Source: Pseudoxanthomonas suwonensis J47 (GTDB taxonomy: Bacteria; Pseudomonadota; Gammaproteobacteria; Xanthomonadales; Xanthomonadaceae). Taken from it: a stretch of 64,000 bases of DNA. Position numbers and translations under genes: made by a program. The stretch covers positions 234,101 to 298,100 of the forward strand of contig NZ_AZUZ01000001.1 in the NCBI RefSeq assembly GCF_000513955.1. The letters are read 5' to 3'. The notes below the pieces were generated by a model. It made no database searches, had not been told where the DNA came from, and saw nothing but the letters and a program-made list of their open reading frames with translations. Each line of letters starts with the position of its first letter. Within the stretch, counting starts at the first letter, position 1. Of this stretch, positions 40,175-53,340 are shown piece by piece.

Positions 40175-42091
40175 TCAGGCCCCCGCCGCCAGCGGCAGGT
40201 CGCCGTCGTGCGCGGCCAGCTGCGGCCAGCGCCTGAGCACCGCCTCGCGGATGCCGGCCGCGTCGATGCCGGCTTCGGCCAGCAGCTCCTCGCGGCTGGC
40301 GTGGTGCTGGAACGCGTCCGGCAGGCCCAGCTGCAGGATCGGCATGGTCGCGCCTTCGGCGTTGAGCAGCTCGGACACGGCCGAACCGGCGCCACCGGCC
40401 ACCACGTTGTCCTCGATGGTGACGAAGCCTTCGTGGGTGCGCGCCAGTTCCAGCAGCAGGGCGCGGTCCAGCGGCTTGATGAAACGCATGTTGACCACGG
40501 TCAGGCCCAGCTCCGCGCCCACCGCCTCGGCGGCCGGCACCGTCGCGCCGAAGGCGAGCAGGGCCACGCGCGAACCGCTGCGGCGCAGCTGCGCCTTGCC
40601 GATCGGCAGGGTATCGAGGGTCGGCTGCACGGCCACGCCCGGGCCGGTGCCGCGCGGATAACGCACCGCCGCCGGGCCTTCATGGGCCAGGCCGGTGCTG
40701 AGCATCTGCCGGCACTCGTTCTCGTCGGCCGGGGCCATCACCACCATGCCCGGCACGCAGCGCAGGAAACTCAGGTCGAGGTTGCCGGCGTGGGTGGCGC
40801 CGTCCGGGCCGACCACGCCGCCGCGGTCGATCGCGAACAGCACGTCCAGGTGCTGGGTCGCCACGTCGTGGACGAGCTGGTCGTAGCCGCGCTGCAAGAA
40901 GGTCGAATAGATCGCCACGACCGGCTTGGCGCCCTGGGTGGCCATGCCCGCGGCCAGGGTCACCGCGTGCTGCTCGGCAATGGCCACGTCGAAGTAGCGC
41001 TGCGGATATTCCTTGCTGAAGCGGACCAGGCCGGAGCCTTCGCGCATCGCCGGGGTGATCGCCAGCAGCTTCGGTTCGGCCGCGGCGGCGTCGCACAGCC
41101 AGTCGCTGAAGACGTCGGTGTAGGTCGGCTTCTTCGCGCCGGGCTTGGCGACCAGGCCCTTGGCCGGGTCGAACGGGCCGACCGCGTGGTAGCCGATCTG
41201 GTCGCCTTCGGCCAGTTCGTAGCCCTTGCCCTTGGTGGTGATCACGTGCAGCAGCTGCGGACCCTTGAGGGTCTTGAGCGTGCGCAGCGCGCTTATCAGC
41301 GAGGGCAGGTCGTGGCCGTCGATCGGGCCGGTGTAGTGGAAGCCCATTTCCTCGAACAGCGTGGACGGCACGAACATGCCCTTCCAGTGTTCTTCCCAGC
41401 GGCGCACGAAGCGCGCCGGCGGCTTGTTCTTGTCGCCCAGCAGCTTCTTGCCGCCCTCGCGCAGCTTGTTGAGGGTGGCGCTGCCGGACATGCGGCCGAG
41501 CATCTTGGTCAGCCCGCCGACCGCCTCGGAGATCGACATGCGGTTGTCGTTGAGGATGACCAGCAGGTTCGGCTCCTCGTCCATGCCGCCGGCATGGTTG
41601 AGCGCCTCGTAGGCCATGCCGGCGGTCATCGCGCCGTCGCCGATCACCGCGACCACCTTGCGGTCGTCGCCGGCCTGCTGCAGGGCGATGGCCATGCCCA
41701 ATGCGGCGGAGATCGAGGTCGAGGAATGGCCGACACCGAAGGTGTCGAACTCGCTTTCCTCGCGCTTCGGGAACGGCGCCACGCCGTCCTTCTGCTTGAC
41801 CGTGTGGATGCGGTCGCGGCGGCCGGTGAGGATCTTGTGCGGGTAGGTCTGGTGGCCCACGTCCCACACCAGCTGGTCGACCGGCGTCTCGTAGAGCCAG
41901 TGCAGGGCGACGGTCAGTTCGACCACGCCCAGGCCGGCGCCGAAGTGGCCGCCGCTGCGGCCGACCGATTCGATCAGGTAGGCGCGCAGCTCCGCGGCGA
42001 TGGCCGGCAGCTCGGCCTCGTCGAACCGGCGCAGGTCGGCGGGCGAATCGATGCGCGACAGGCGCGGGTAACGGGAGGCGTCGATACTCAT
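40175..42091 (-). CDS. dxs: 1-deoxy-D-xylulose-5-phosphate synthase
   Basis: A 638-residue thiamine-diphosphate enzyme that makes DXP from pyruvate and glyceraldehyde 3-phosphate, the first step of the MEP isoprenoid path. The N-domain has [13 protein letters not shown] and the ThDP/Mg site [15 protein letters not shown]; the pyrimidine domain has [17 protein letters not shown], with the conserved Glu. The C-domain ends [16 protein letters not shown]. Start ATG 42089-42091. A monocistronic gene here. Length and motifs are standard. Confidence 0.97.
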   Translation of the reverse strand: MSIDASRYPRLSRIDSPADLRRFDEAELPAIAAELRAYLIESVGRSGGHFGAGLGVVELTVALHWLYETPVDQLVWDVGHQTYPHKILTGRRDRIHTVKQKDGVAPFPKREESEFDTFGVGHSSTSISAALGMAIALQQAGDDRKVVAVIGDGAMTAGMAYEALNHAGGMDEEPNLLVILNDNRMSISEAVGGLTKMLGRMSGSATLNKLREGGKKLLGDKNKPPARFVRRWEEHWKGMFVPSTLFEEMGFHYTGPIDGHDLPSLISALRTLKTLKGPQLLHVITTKGKGYELAEGDQIGYHAVGPFDPAKGLVAKPGAKKPTYTDVFSDWLCDAAAAEPKLLAITPAMREGSGLVRFSKEYPQRYFDVAIAEQHAVTLAAGMATQGAKPVVAIYSTFLQRGYDQLVHDVATQHLDVLFAIDRGGVVGPDGATHAGNLDLSFLRCVPGMVVMAPADENECRQMLSTGLAHEGPAAVRYPRGTGPGVAVQPTLDTLPIGKAQLRRSGSRVALLAFGATVPAAEAVGAELGLTVVNMRFIKPLDRALLLELARTHEGFVTIEDNVVAGGAGSAVSELLNAEGATMPILQLGLPDAFQHHASREELLAEAGIDAAGIREAVLRRWPQLAAHDGDLPLAAGA

Positions 42092-42173
42092 CGGGCAGGC
42101 ACCATACGGGTGCCCATTTTCCTCCCCGCGGGCGTGACGGGGCAAGCAAGGCCGTTCAGCGGCGGGGCAGGGG

Positions 42174-42821
42174 TCAGGCGGCGAGCTTGGAGCGCTTGGG
42201 CAGCTGGGCCCGCAGGAAGGCCATTTGGTCGGCCAGGATGTTGCGGTTGGACAGGATCAGGTGCTCGATCCAGCTGGGCCGGTAGGGCACGGCCAGCAGC
42301 GGCATGTGCGCCTGCTGCGGGGTGCGGTTGCCCTTGCGCGAGTTGCAGTGGAAGCAGGCGGTGACCACGTTTTCCCAGACGTCGCGGCCGCCCCTGGACA
42401 GGGGCACGACGTGGTCGCGGGTCAGGTGCGGGCGCGGGAACTGCTGGCCGCAGTACAGGCACAGGTGCGAGTCGCGGGCGAACAGCGCGGTGTTGGTGAG
42501 GCTCGGGGTCGGGTCCAGGGCGCGCGCATGGGCGTGGCCGCGGGTGGCGATGATCGGGTGCAGTTCGATGATGCTGCGCGCGCCGGTCAGCCGGCACACG
42601 CCGCCGCGGATGCGCAGGCAGGGATCGCCGAGGGTCCAGGCGACGGCATCGCGTGCGTAGAGGCAGGTGGCGTCCTGCCAGCCGATCCAGTCCATGGCGC
42701 GGCCATGGGCGTCCAGCGACAGTACCCTCACCGCCGGGGCATGCTCCCGCGGGGGAGGGGCGGCAACCGGGGCCGGGGCCCCGGTGCAGACCAGACCTGC
42801 TTGCGCTGTGTCCGTCTCCAT
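42174..42821 (-). CDS. HNH endonuclease domain protein
   Basis: A 215-residue protein with a C-terminal HNH module: CLYCG (about 121-125), [11 protein letters not shown] (about 133-143), [17 protein letters not shown]. The zinc cysteine pairs and the catalytic His are intact. The N-terminus (about 1-45) is Pro/Ala-rich. Proteins of this type are conserved single genes in many bacteria and are not linked to restriction genes here; the target is unknown. The start has Met at 42819-42821; a start nearer the domain is possible. Confidence 0.88.
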   Translation of the reverse strand: METDTAQAGLVCTGAPAPVAAPPPREHAPAVRVLSLDAHGRAMDWIGWQDATCLYARDAVAWTLGDPCLRIRGGVCRLTGARSIIELHPIIATRGHAHARALDPTPSLTNTALFARDSHLCLYCGQQFPRPHLTRDHVVPLSRGGRDVWENVVTACFHCNSRKGNRTPQQAHMPLLAVPYRPSWIEHLILSNRNILADQMAFLRAQLPKRSKLAA

Positions 42822-42874
42822 CGGGGAAACAGCTTATACCCGAATGGTGCGGACTTGGGTAGGCGGGTGCCGGG

Positions 42875-43351
42875 TCAGCGCAGCACGCCGTCGAGGCCGG
42901 GGGCGGGATTGAGCGCGCTGCGTCCGTCGACGTCGAACTCGCGCGGCTTGCTCGCCTCGTCCGGGGTGGCGCTGACCTTGCCTTGCAGCCGGTACGACAG
43001 CGAGCGGCGCGTGGCCAGGGCGTCGGCCACCGCGATCTTCGCCATCGCCGACGGCTTCAGCGTCACCTGCACCACGTCGGCGGAGGTCGGGCCGATCGAC
43101 ATCGCCGGCGCGGCCTGCACGGTGCCGGCGGCGTGTTCGTCCACGCTAAGTTCCAGGCGCACGCTGTCGAAGCGCATGGAGATGCTGCTGTAGTTGTGCA
43201 GGCGCAGGTCGACCAGCCAGTCGCCGTTGGCCTGCACGGTCAGCTGCTGGATCGCCGCCGCCGGCGGCGAGACGCGGCGGACGTTGCCCCCGCACGAGGC
43301 GAGGACGAGCAGGGCGCAGAGGGTCGCGAACAGCTTGAGGGTCGACTTCAT
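42875..43351 (-). CDS. LEA type 2-like lipoprotein
   Basis: A 158-residue lipoprotein with signal and lipobox (LVLASC, Cys20). The body (VDLRLHNYSSISMRFDSVRLELSV, in parts) is of the LEA type 2/WHy kind, with alternating beta-strands. Probably outer- or inner-membrane anchored in the periplasm; the role is unknown. It lies between HNH and the lipocalin gene, transcribed in the same direction with gaps of about 50 bases. Confidence 0.82.
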   Translation of the reverse strand: MKSTLKLFATLCALLVLASCGGNVRRVSPPAAAIQQLTVQANGDWLVDLRLHNYSSISMRFDSVRLELSVDEHAAGTVQAAPAMSIGPTSADVVQVTLKPSAMAKIAVADALATRRSLSYRLQGKVSATPDEASKPREFDVDGRSALNPAPGLDGVLR

Positions 43352-43399
43352 GCCGGCTCCGGGATCACAGGTCGGGCGATGTTAGCCGGCGCGGGGCAT

Positions 43400-43951
43400 T
43401 CAGCGCAGCGGGGCGGCCACCACCAGCGGCGCCAGGTCGTAACCCATCGCCTTGGCCCGGGCCTGCAGGCGGGCGAACAGCGCCGCGTCCATCGACGGTT
43501 CGCGCGCGAGGATCCACAGGTATTCGCGGTCCGGGTCGCCGACCATCGCCCACCGGTAGTCCGGGTCCAGCTCGATCACCCAGTAGTCCGCCCAGGTCCA
43601 CGGCAGCCAGGACATCCACGCCGGGGCGAAGCGCACCTGCAGCCGGCCGGGGTGGCCGGGCACGGTGCGGGCGGTGCCGTGGACCTGGAGCTGCTCGCCG
43701 TCGCCGGTGCGGCAGGTGTTGCGCACCTCGATGCGACCGTCGGCGCGCAGGGCGTAGCTGGTGGTGATGTCGGCCGCGCACCTGCGCTGGAACGAGACCG
43801 GCAGGTGGGCGATTTCGTACCAGTGCCCGGCGTAGCGGGTCAGGTCCATCTCCGGCACGGACACGACCGGTTCGGCGGCATGGGCCGGGAGCGCGAAGGG
43901 CGCGGCCAGCGCAGCGGCGCAGGCCAGGAGCAGCGTGGTCGGGGCGCGCAT
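43400..43951 (-). CDS. Bacterial lipocalin (Blc-like)
   Basis: A 183-residue exported lipocalin. Signal peptide in residues 1-25; the lipocalin signature GxW is at 42-44 (YAGHWYEIAHLP), with the later motif YWVIELDPDYRWAMVGDPDREYLWIL (in parts). It lacks the Cys lipobox of E. coli Blc, so it is probably a soluble periplasmic form. Blc proteins bind lysophospholipids or fatty acids and assist membrane repair. Confidence 0.92.
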   Translation of the reverse strand: MRAPTTLLLACAAALAAPFALPAHAAEPVVSVPEMDLTRYAGHWYEIAHLPVSFQRRCAADITTSYALRADGRIEVRNTCRTGDGEQLQVHGTARTVPGHPGRLQVRFAPAWMSWLPWTWADYWVIELDPDYRWAMVGDPDREYLWILAREPSMDAALFARLQARAKAMGYDLAPLVVAAPLR

Positions 43952-44045
43952 GGAGCCTCCACGGATCGACCGGGCGATCCTAGCATCGGCCGCCAGGGTG
44001 GCTGCCGGGAGGCGGGACGGGGTTGCCGCGGCCGCGGCCTTCGGC

Positions 44046-44258
44046 TCAGACGCGCCAGTAGAGGTGCCGGGGTGCCTGGCCGCGCTCGCACAGTTCCACC
44101 CGCGCCGGCGCGCCGAAGCGCAGGGCATTGGCCTCGGCCAGCAGCCGCGCCATCGCCAAAGCCTGGCCGAGCTGCGGATACCACGCCAGCGGCCTGCCGC
44201 CGTCGAGGAGCGTGCAGCCGCGGAGGTCCCTGCGTACGACGAGCTGTCGCTGGTCCAT
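44046..44258 (-). CDS. Small hypothetical protein (70 aa)
   Basis: A 70-residue frame (MDQRQLVVRRDLRG ... RHLYWRV) with GGGGACC before the ATG. Its composition is that of a real soluble protein (balanced Trp/Tyr/Arg, no low-complexity run), and the pattern (R-GC-LLDGGRPLAWYPQLGQALAMARLLAEA, in parts) recalls the small DUF2188-like fold. I do not recognise a named family. It stands between the lipocalin and DUF6491 genes. Confidence 0.55.
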   Translation of the reverse strand: MDQRQLVVRRDLRGCTLLDGGRPLAWYPQLGQALAMARLLAEANALRFGAPARVELCERGQAPRHLYWRV

Positions 44259-44494
44259 GGTCGGTCCCCGGGCTTGCCGGCACGCGGTGGTGCGCCGGAC
44301 CGGCCCAGTCTGGAGCGCGTCGCGCCGCCGCTGGAATCAGGCTTCCATGGAAGTTGCTGTAGGAAAGGTCCGAATCCGTCCTGCCGCGTCGCAGACAAAC
44401 CCGGTCCCCGCGCCTTGCGGCGCGGTGCCGGCGGTCTTCGTCAGCACGCGAAGGAGCGGGCACGGGCAGACCGTGCCCGGTCCCCCGGCAGCGC

Positions 44495-44980
44495 TCAGTT
44501 GGACGGCGGTTCCTCGGCCGGCGGCGCCTCGGAGCGCGCCTCGGCGTCGGCCTGCCGCATCTCCTCGCGGGTATCCCTGACGGCCTGGGTGTCGATCGGC
44601 CTGATCTGGGTGATCCGGCACGGGATGCGCCCGGGCGCGGTCAGCCCTGCACCATGCGGGGTCACCGTATCGAAGCGGGCAGTGACCGTGCTGGCGAAGT
44701 GCGACAGCGAGATCGCCGAGGCGAACGGCAGGTCCTGGCAGGTGGTCACGTCCAGGAGGTAGGCCTGGTTGGGCCGGGGCCAGACCAGCAGCGCCGAATT
44801 GCCCAGGGGAGTCCACCCGGTCAGCCGCCCGAACAGGCGGAAGTTGCGCACCGGTTCGCCGGCGTGGGCTTCGTAGAACGCAAGCCGTTCCGCATCGGTA
44901 GCCCGCGGCGTGCTCCTGCATCCCGCCAGGCCCGCGACCACGGCAATCGACAGCACCATCAGTGACAGGATCCTCTTCAT
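44495..44980 (-). CDS. DUF6491 family lipoprotein
   Basis: A 161-residue lipoprotein (signal with lipobox LAGC, Cys21) matching DUF6491 (ERLAFYEAHAGEPVRNFRLFGRLTGW, in parts, and YLLDVTTCQDLPFA). The C-terminus is rich in Glu/Pro/Ala. Common in Xanthomonadaceae, function unknown. The 236-base gap downstream (44259-44494) shows nothing distinct. Confidence 0.82.
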   Translation of the reverse strand: MKRILSLMVLSIAVVAGLAGCRSTPRATDAERLAFYEAHAGEPVRNFRLFGRLTGWTPLGNSALLVWPRPNQAYLLDVTTCQDLPFASAISLSHFASTVTARFDTVTPHGAGLTAPGRIPCRITQIRPIDTQAVRDTREEMRQADAEARSEAPPAEEPPSN

Positions 44981-45087
44981 GGTTTCCTCCCTGCGGTGGG
45001 TTCCCCGCGGCGATCATGCGCCCGGCCGTGGAGGTTGCCAATAGAAGGTGCGTGGCGGCCGATCCGGATGACCGATGCACGACATGC

Positions 45088-45116
45088 TTGTCGTTCGCTT
45101 TTTACCCCGGTATGAT
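45088..45116 (+). promoter_or_regulatory. Promoter of tRNA-Phe
   Basis: TTGTCG (45088-45093), 17 bases, TATGAT (45111-45116). Start expected near 45123, giving a short 5' extension to the tRNA at 45147. Confidence 0.72.
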
Positions 45117-45146
45117 TCCGCACCTCGCCGCGGTCATGCCGCGCAT

Positions 45147-45222
45147 GGCCGGGTAGCTCAGTTGGTAGAGCAGGGGATTGAAAATCCCCGTGTCGGGGGT
45201 TCGATTCCCTCCCCGGCCACCA
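45147..45222 (+). tRNA. tRNA-Phe (anticodon GAA)
   Basis: 76 bases with CCA encoded. Acceptor GGCCGGG/CCCGGCC, discriminator A; anticodon stem GGGGA/TCCCC with loop TTGAAAA, anticodon GAA; T-loop GTTCGATTC. Confidence 0.98.
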
Positions 45223-45243
45223 TTCACAACAGGTGGTAGCGAG

Positions 45244-45271
45244 AAAAGGCGCCGATGGCGCCTTTCTTTTT
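45244..45271 (+). terminator. Terminator after tRNA-Phe
   Basis: AAAGGCGCC-GAT-GGCGCCTTT perfect stem followed by CTTTTT. It lies 22 bases after the tRNA. Confidence 0.92.
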
Positions 45272-45329
45272 GCCTGTCCGTTGCCGCTCCGTTGCCGGGC
45301 GGCGCGCGGCGATGCCGCGCATCGCTGGA

Positions 45330-45602
45330 TCATTCTTCCGGCGGCACGTAACCGGCCGGCTTCTCCGCGCCGCCGCCGAACAGGAACTTCTCCATTTCCG
45401 CCTGCAGGAAGGCGCGGTGCTGCGGGTCGCGCGGCGACAGCCGGTTCTCGTTGATCAGCATGGTCTGGTGCGCCAGCCACTTGGCCCAGGCGGCCTTGCC
45501 GATGTTGTCGTGGATGCGCCGGCCCAGCTCGCCGGGCCAGGGCGCGAAGTCCAGGCCTTCGGTCTCGCGTTGTTCGTACTGGCAGAAGACGGTGCGGGTC
45601 AT
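45330..45602 (-). CDS. yggX: Fe(II) trafficking protein YggX
   Basis: A 90-residue YggX-family protein ([19 protein letters not shown]; conserved Cys7) linked to protection of Fe-S clusters from oxidants. It follows mutY after 14 bases, the usual mutY-yggX pair of gamma-proteobacteria. The C-terminal extension ([15 protein letters not shown]) is typical of this family of bacteria. Confidence 0.96.
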   Translation of the reverse strand: MTRTVFCQYEQRETEGLDFAPWPGELGRRIHDNIGKAAWAKWLAHQTMLINENRLSPRDPQHRAFLQAEMEKFLFGGGAEKPAGYVPPEE

Positions 45603-45616
45603 GGCGGTTTCCGTGG

Positions 45617-46741
<1,125 letters not shown>

Positions 46742-46743
46742 CC

Positions 46744-47973
<1,230 letters not shown>

Positions 47974-48030
47974 TGCCTGCGGATGTCGGAGAATGCGCGT
48001 CATGCTAGCACCGCGCCCCGCATTTCCCCG

Positions 48031-48705
48031 ATGAACAGATTGCCTCCGCGCCGTCCCGCGCGACGCCCGGCCGCGCCTGCGCGCGGCGCCGGCAGCGTGC
48101 GCATCGTCGGCGGCCGCTGGCGCGGGACCCGGCTGCCGGTGCCGGACGTCGACGGCCTGCGCCCGACCTCCGACCGGGTCCGCGAGACCCTGTTCAACTG
48201 GTTGCAGGCGGTGACCCCGGGCGCGGTGGTGCTGGACCTGTTCGCCGGCAGCGGCGCGCTGGGACTGGAGGCGGTATCGCGCGGCGCGGCCAGCGCAGTG
48301 CTGGTCGAGCGCGACCCCGCCCAGGCCGGGGGGCTCCGCGCGATCGTCGACAGGCTGGATGCCGGCGGGAAGGTGCAGGTGGTGCAGGACGATGCGTTGC
48401 GCTGGCTGGCACAGGCCGGGCCGCAGCGCTTCGACCTGGCCTTCGTCGATCCGCCCTTCGCCGGCGACCTGTGGGAGCCGGCGCTGGCGGCGCTGCTGCC
48501 GCGCATCGCGCCCGGTGGCTGGCTCTACGTCGAATCGCCGGCCACGCAGGCGCCCACGCTGCCGCCGGGCTGGACGCTGCATCGCGAGCTGCGCACCGCG
48601 CAGGCGCGCGCGGCGCTCTACCGCGGCCCGGTGCCGGCGCCGGAGGGCGATACACCCTCGCGTGAAGGCGCTGATACACTTGCCGGTGCCAATCCGGCGA
48701 CCTGA
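48031..48705 (+). CDS. rsmD: 16S rRNA (guanine966-N2)-methyltransferase RsmD
   Basis: A 224-residue SAM-dependent RNA methyltransferase. Motifs: VRIVGGRWRGTRLPVP and RPTSDRVRETLFNWL (the RsmD N-terminal signature), SAM motif LDLFAGSGALGLEA and catalytic DPPF (the usual NPPY-type site). An N-terminal basic extension of about 20 residues is present. It is divergent from ftsY and followed by coaD after 12 bases. Confidence 0.95.
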   Translation: MNRLPPRRPARRPAAPARGAGSVRIVGGRWRGTRLPVPDVDGLRPTSDRVRETLFNWLQAVTPGAVVLDLFAGSGALGLEAVSRGAASAVLVERDPAQAGGLRAIVDRLDAGGKVQVVQDDALRWLAQAGPQRFDLAFVDPPFAGDLWEPALAALLPRIAPGGWLYVESPATQAPTLPPGWTLHRELRTAQARAALYRGPVPAPEGDTPSREGADTLAGANPAT

Positions 48706-49212
<507 letters not shown>

Positions 49213-49271
49213 CAGAGGGCGGCACCGGAAACACCGAGTAACTTCACATTAGCAACGACGGGAGGTTCCTG

Positions 49272-49775
49272 ATGAACAACACGACGCGCGCGCTTCTGCT
49301 CGCAAGCCTGCTGGTTTCGCCGCTGGCGCTGACTGCCTGCAAGAAGGAGGCGCCGGTGTCCAACGAAGCCGCCGAGGCCAAGGTGCTGACCGCGCCCGCC
49401 AAGGACGACGACGCCGGCTGGAAGGCGTACCTGCCTGCGGTGGTGCAGGAGAACATGGGCAACATCACCACCAACCCGTTCCTGTACTACCTGCCGCCGG
49501 AGACCGATCCGGAGTTCGAGGCCAAGTACGAGCGCCAGGTGGAAGCGGCCAGGACCGCGATGGCCCGCGGCGTGCAGAAGGGCAACCTGCTGGCCTTCGG
49601 TTCGCCGGCCTCGGCGAAGATGGCCGACCTGATCGAGATCGCGTTCAAGGACGTGCCGCCGGACACCATGAAGGGCGTGCGCATCCTGTTCATCGGCGAC
49701 GCGGCCGACAACCCGCGCGTGCAGGTCGCCCTGCAGCCGACCGGTGCCGACTACGTCTTCGTCGAAGCCAAGTAA
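49272..49775 (+). CDS. Hypothetical lipoprotein
   Basis: A 167-residue lipoprotein with signal peptide and lipobox (LALTAC, Cys23) and a good Shine-Dalgarno (GGGAGG). The mature part has GNITTNPFLYYLPPETDPEFEAKY and a C-terminal GVRILFIGDAADNPRVQVALQP; it looks like a conserved Xanthomonadaceae protein of unknown function. It follows coaD by 59 bases. Confidence 0.82.
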   Translation: MNNTTRALLLASLLVSPLALTACKKEAPVSNEAAEAKVLTAPAKDDDAGWKAYLPAVVQENMGNITTNPFLYYLPPETDPEFEAKYERQVEAARTAMARGVQKGNLLAFGSPASAKMADLIEIAFKDVPPDTMKGVRILFIGDAADNPRVQVALQPTGADYVFVEAK

Positions 49776-49889
49776 GCGCCCCGGCGCCCGGCCGGCCACG
49801 GCCGGGCGCATGCGGGGCCGGGTTCCCGCGCAGGCGCGCGCCCGCCGCGCACCGCGCACGCACCCCGGTGCGCCAGGTCCCGTGAAAGC

Positions 49890-50168
49890 ATGTCCCTGAA
49901 GATCAACGAACTCTGCGTCAACTGCGACGTCTGCGAGCCGGCCTGTCCCAACCAGGCCATCTCGATGGGCGAGACGATCTACGTGATCGATCCGGCCCGC
50001 TGCACCGAATGCGTCGGCCATTTCGACGAGCCGCAGTGCGTGGTGGTCTGCCCGGTCGAATGCATCGACCCGGATCCCGAACATCCCGAGAGCCACGAGG
50101 CGCTGCTGGCCAAGCTGCGCAGGCTCCAGGAAGAACATCCCGAGCTCTATCTCCCGGAGGCACGATGA
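49890..50168 (+). CDS. YfhL-family 4Fe-4S ferredoxin
   Basis: A 92-residue ferredoxin with two cluster motifs: Cys9, 12, 15, 19 (C-x2-C-x2-C-x3-C) and Cys38, 41, 50, 54, the second with the eight-residue insertion and an additional Cys58 typical of the YfhL/Allochromatium type. It carries low-potential electrons in the cytoplasm. Its stop overlaps the ggt start by 4 bases (ATGA), which is an odd partnership because Ggt is periplasmic. Confidence 0.95.
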   Translation: MSLKINELCVNCDVCEPACPNQAISMGETIYVIDPARCTECVGHFDEPQCVVVCPVECIDPDPEHPESHEALLAKLRRLQEEHPELYLPEAR

Positions 50169-51946
50169 CCCGTCCGCTGCCGCGCCTGTTGCTGGCGCTG
50201 TTCCTGTTGCTGCCCGGCGCGGCCCTGCCGGCCTTCGCCGCCGATGCCGGCCGCGAACCCGATGCGCCCGGCGCGACCGCCCGGGCGCCCGGCAAGGCCG
50301 CCATCGCCAGCGCCCACCACCTGGCCACCGATGCCGGTTTCGAGGTGCTGGAGCGCGGCGGCAACGCCTTCGACGCCGCGGTCGCGGTCTCGGCGGCGCT
50401 GTCGGTGGTCGAACCGATCAGCTCGGGCCTGGGCGGCGGCGGCTTCTTCCTGCTGCACCAGGCCGACAGCGGCCGCGACGTGTTCATCGATGCGCGCGAG
50501 GCCGCGCCGGCTGCCGCCACCACCGAGCGCTACCGCACCGCCGACGGCAAGCTGGATTCCTCGCTGGCAGAGGACGGCGCCTGGGCCGCGGCGATCCCCG
50601 GCCTGCCGGCGGCGCTGGTCCACGTGGCCGGGAAGTACGGCCGCCTGCCGCTGTCCGAGAGCCTGGCCCCGGCGATCCGCCTGGCCCGCGACGGCTTCCC
50701 GGTCTACGGCCGCCTCGAACGCGGCTACGCCGTGCGCCGCGAGGTGATGGAGCGCTTCCCCGGCACCCGCGGCGTGTTCCTTATCGACGGCCAGCCGCCC
50801 AGGGTCGGCCAGGTGCTGAAGCAGCCCGACCTGGCGCGCACCCTGGAACTGCTGGCAAAGAACGGCTTCGACGGTTTCTACCGCGGCCCGGTGGCAAAGA
50901 AGCTGGTCGCCGGCGTGCGCGCCGAGGGCGGCCGCTGGACCGCCGAGGAACTGGCCGCCTACCAGGTCAAGGAGCGCGAGCCGCTGCGCTTCAGCTACCG
51001 CGGCTGGGACATCGTGACCGCGCCGCCGCCGTCCTCCGGTGGCGTGGCGCTGGCGCAGATGCTGCAGATCCTGGCCGGCTGGGACCTGGCGAAGCTGGAT
51101 CCGGCGCAGCGCACCCACCTGACCGTCGAGTCGATGCGCCGCGCCTTCCGCGACCGCACCTTCTACCTGGGCGATCCGGATTTCGTCGACGTGCCGGTCG
51201 ACGTGCTCACCAACCCGTACTACGCCGCCGGCCTGCGCGCGACGATCAACCCGGAGAAGGCCACGCCGAGCGATTCGTTCTCCGGCCTGCCGACCCCGCT
51301 GGAAGACGAGGAGACCACCCACTTCTCGATCGTCGACGCCGATGGCAACCGCGCCGCAGTCACCCAGACGGTGAACCTGCTGTTCGGCTCGGGCCTGGTG
51401 CCGCCGGGCACCGGCGTGCTGCTCAACAACGAAATGGACGACTTCGCCCTGGTGCCGGGCCAGCCCAACGCCTTCGGCGTGATGGGCTACGAGGCCAACG
51501 CGCCGCAGCCGGGCAAGCGCCCGCTGAGCTCGATGACCCCGACCTTCATGGTCTCGCCGGAAAAGATCGCGGTGATCGGCACGCCGGGCGGCACCCGCAT
51601 CATCACCATGGTCCTGCTCGGCGCGCTCGGCGTGGCCGATGGCCTGGGCGCGCAGGACGTGGCGGCGCTGCCGCGCTACCACCACCAGTGGTGGCCCGAC
51701 CTGATCGACGCCGAAAGCGGCGCCTTCGACGCCGGCACCGCGGCGAAGCTGCGGACGATGGGCCACACGGTGAAGCTGCCGGAGGATACCGTCAGCGGTC
51801 GCGCCTCCAGCCACGTCTGGGGCAACATGCAGACCGTGGTCTGGGACCGGGTCAACAACAGGCTCGAGGGCGGCACCGATCCGCGCAACGACGTCGGCAG
51901 CGCCCGCGTCGGCGCGGTGCGCGAGGCCGCCGCGGCCACGCCGTGA
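50165..51946 (+). CDS. ggt: Gamma-glutamyltranspeptidase
   Basis: A 593-residue Ntn-hydrolase precursor with a signal peptide (residues 1-25). Autocleavage should occur before Thr384 ([12 protein letters not shown]), giving large and small chains; the oxyanion glycines are in [12 protein letters not shown] and the lid/GxG region in [10 protein letters not shown]. It hydrolyses or transfers the gamma-glutamyl group of glutathione in the periplasm. Start overlaps the ferredoxin stop. Confidence 0.95.
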   Translation: MTRPLPRLLLALFLLLPGAALPAFAADAGREPDAPGATARAPGKAAIASAHHLATDAGFEVLERGGNAFDAAVAVSAALSVVEPISSGLGGGGFFLLHQADSGRDVFIDAREAAPAAATTERYRTADGKLDSSLAEDGAWAAAIPGLPAALVHVAGKYGRLPLSESLAPAIRLARDGFPVYGRLERGYAVRREVMERFPGTRGVFLIDGQPPRVGQVLKQPDLARTLELLAKNGFDGFYRGPVAKKLVAGVRAEGGRWTAEELAAYQVKEREPLRFSYRGWDIVTAPPPSSGGVALAQMLQILAGWDLAKLDPAQRTHLTVESMRRAFRDRTFYLGDPDFVDVPVDVLTNPYYAAGLRATINPEKATPSDSFSGLPTPLEDEETTHFSIVDADGNRAAVTQTVNLLFGSGLVPPGTGVLLNNEMDDFALVPGQPNAFGVMGYEANAPQPGKRPLSSMTPTFMVSPEKIAVIGTPGGTRIITMVLLGALGVADGLGAQDVAALPRYHHQWWPDLIDAESGAFDAGTAAKLRTMGHTVKLPEDTVSGRASSHVWGNMQTVVWDRVNNRLEGGTDPRNDVGSARVGAVREAAAATP

Positions 51947-51999
51947 GGGAGGCGGCCGGATTCCGGATTCTTAACCGGCCGGCCGCTAGCATTCGTCCC

Positions 52000-52890
52000 A
52001 TGAAGCTCTGGTCCATCCGCGGCAACACGCAGAAACTCGACGGCGGTTCCATGTTCGGCAACGCGCCGAAGGCGATGTGGGAGAGGTGGGCGCCGCCGGA
52101 CGAGCACAACCGCATCGACCTTGCCTGCCGCGCGCTGCTGGCCAGCCCGCTCAACGGCAGGACCGTGCTGTTCGAGACCGGCATCGGCGCGTTCTTCGAG
52201 CCGAAGATGCGCGAGCGCTACGGCGTGCAGGAGGACCGCCACGTGCTGGTCGACTCGCTGCGCGCGGCCGGTTTCGAGCACGAGGACATCGACGTGGTGG
52301 TGCTCAGCCACCTCCACTTCGACCACGCCGGCGGGTTGCTGGCACCGTGGGCCGAGGGGCGCTCGCCGGAGCTGCTGTTCCCCAACGCCACCTACCTGGT
52401 CGGCGCGGCGCACTGGGAGCGCGCGCGCCATCCGCATCCGCGCGACCGCGCCAGCTTCATCCCGGAGCTGCCGGGCCTGCTCGAGGCCAGCGGCCGGCTG
52501 GAGATCGTCGACGGGCCGTATTCGCGCAGCCTCGGCCAGGCGGTGCGCTTCAGCTTCAGTGATGGCCACACGCCGGGGCTGATGCTGGCCGAGATCGTCG
52601 GCCCGGCCGGCGCCGACGGGCAGCCGCATGGCGGCGTGGTGTTCTGCGCCGACCTGATCCCCGGCCGTTCCTGGGTACACCTGCCGATCACCATGGGCTA
52701 CGACCGCAATGCCGAGCTGCTGATCGACGAGAAGCGCAGCTTCCTCGAGGACAAGCTGGCCCGCGACGTGCGCTTGTTCTTCACCCACGACCCGCACTGC
52801 GCCCTGGCCCGGGTGGTCCGCGACGAGAAGGGCCGCTTCGGCACCGCCCAGGAACTGGCCGAACTGCAGGCCCGCCCGCTGGCAGCCTGA
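52000..52890 (+). CDS. Metallo-beta-lactamase-fold hydrolase
   Basis: A 296-residue MBL-fold protein without a signal peptide. The metal motif SHLHFDH (His104, His106, Asp108, His109) is intact; further ligands are likely in DGHTPG and FCADLIP. Of the broad lactonase/YtnP-like type. Substrate unknown; quorum-signal lactones are only one possibility. It lies 53 bases after ggt. Confidence 0.9.
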   Translation: MKLWSIRGNTQKLDGGSMFGNAPKAMWERWAPPDEHNRIDLACRALLASPLNGRTVLFETGIGAFFEPKMRERYGVQEDRHVLVDSLRAAGFEHEDIDVVVLSHLHFDHAGGLLAPWAEGRSPELLFPNATYLVGAAHWERARHPHPRDRASFIPELPGLLEASGRLEIVDGPYSRSLGQAVRFSFSDGHTPGLMLAEIVGPAGADGQPHGGVVFCADLIPGRSWVHLPITMGYDRNAELLIDEKRSFLEDKLARDVRLFFTHDPHCALARVVRDEKGRFGTAQELAELQARPLAA

Positions 52891-52932
52891 GGCTGGCACA
52901 ATCCCCCCGGGCACGTCCTGAGGGGAGTCCGC

Positions 52933-53340
52933 ATGGCCGTAACGCCGCGCATCAGCCTGCTGGTCGCATCGCTCCACCTGCTTCTCTTCCTGTACCTGTC
53001 GCTGCGCGTGATGCTGCAGCGCCGGTCCCGGCGCATCGGCATCGGCGCCGGCGGCGACCTGGAGCTGGAGCGCCGGATCCGCGTCCACGCCAACTTCGCC
53101 GAATACGTGCCGCTGGGCCTGCTGGTGCTGGCCCTGCTCGAATCGAGCGGCACCCGCGCGGATGTGCTGTGGACCTTCGGCCTGGCCCTGCTGGGCGCGC
53201 GACTCATGCACGCGGCCGGACTGGGTGGTTCCGCCGGCTATTCCGCCGGCCGCGCCGGCGGCGCGGCGCTGACCATGCTGGTGCTGGCGGGCATGGCCCT
53301 GCTGGGACTGTGGCGCTTCATCGCGGAGGCCACCCTGTGA
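52933..53340 (+). CDS. MAPEG family membrane protein
   Basis: A 135-residue protein with four membrane spans, of the MAPEG family (membrane-bound glutathione/eicosanoid enzymes). The conserved ERRIRVHANFAEYVPLGLL (in the loop after span 1) is the family signature RxxxNxxE-P. Glutathione S-transferase or peroxidase activity is likely; the location near ggt would fit glutathione metabolism. Its stop overlaps the GH9 start by 4 bases. Confidence 0.92.
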   Translation: MAVTPRISLLVASLHLLLFLYLSLRVMLQRRSRRIGIGAGGDLELERRIRVHANFAEYVPLGLLVLALLESSGTRADVLWTFGLALLGARLMHAAGLGGSAGYSAGRAGGAALTMLVLAGMALLGLWRFIAEATL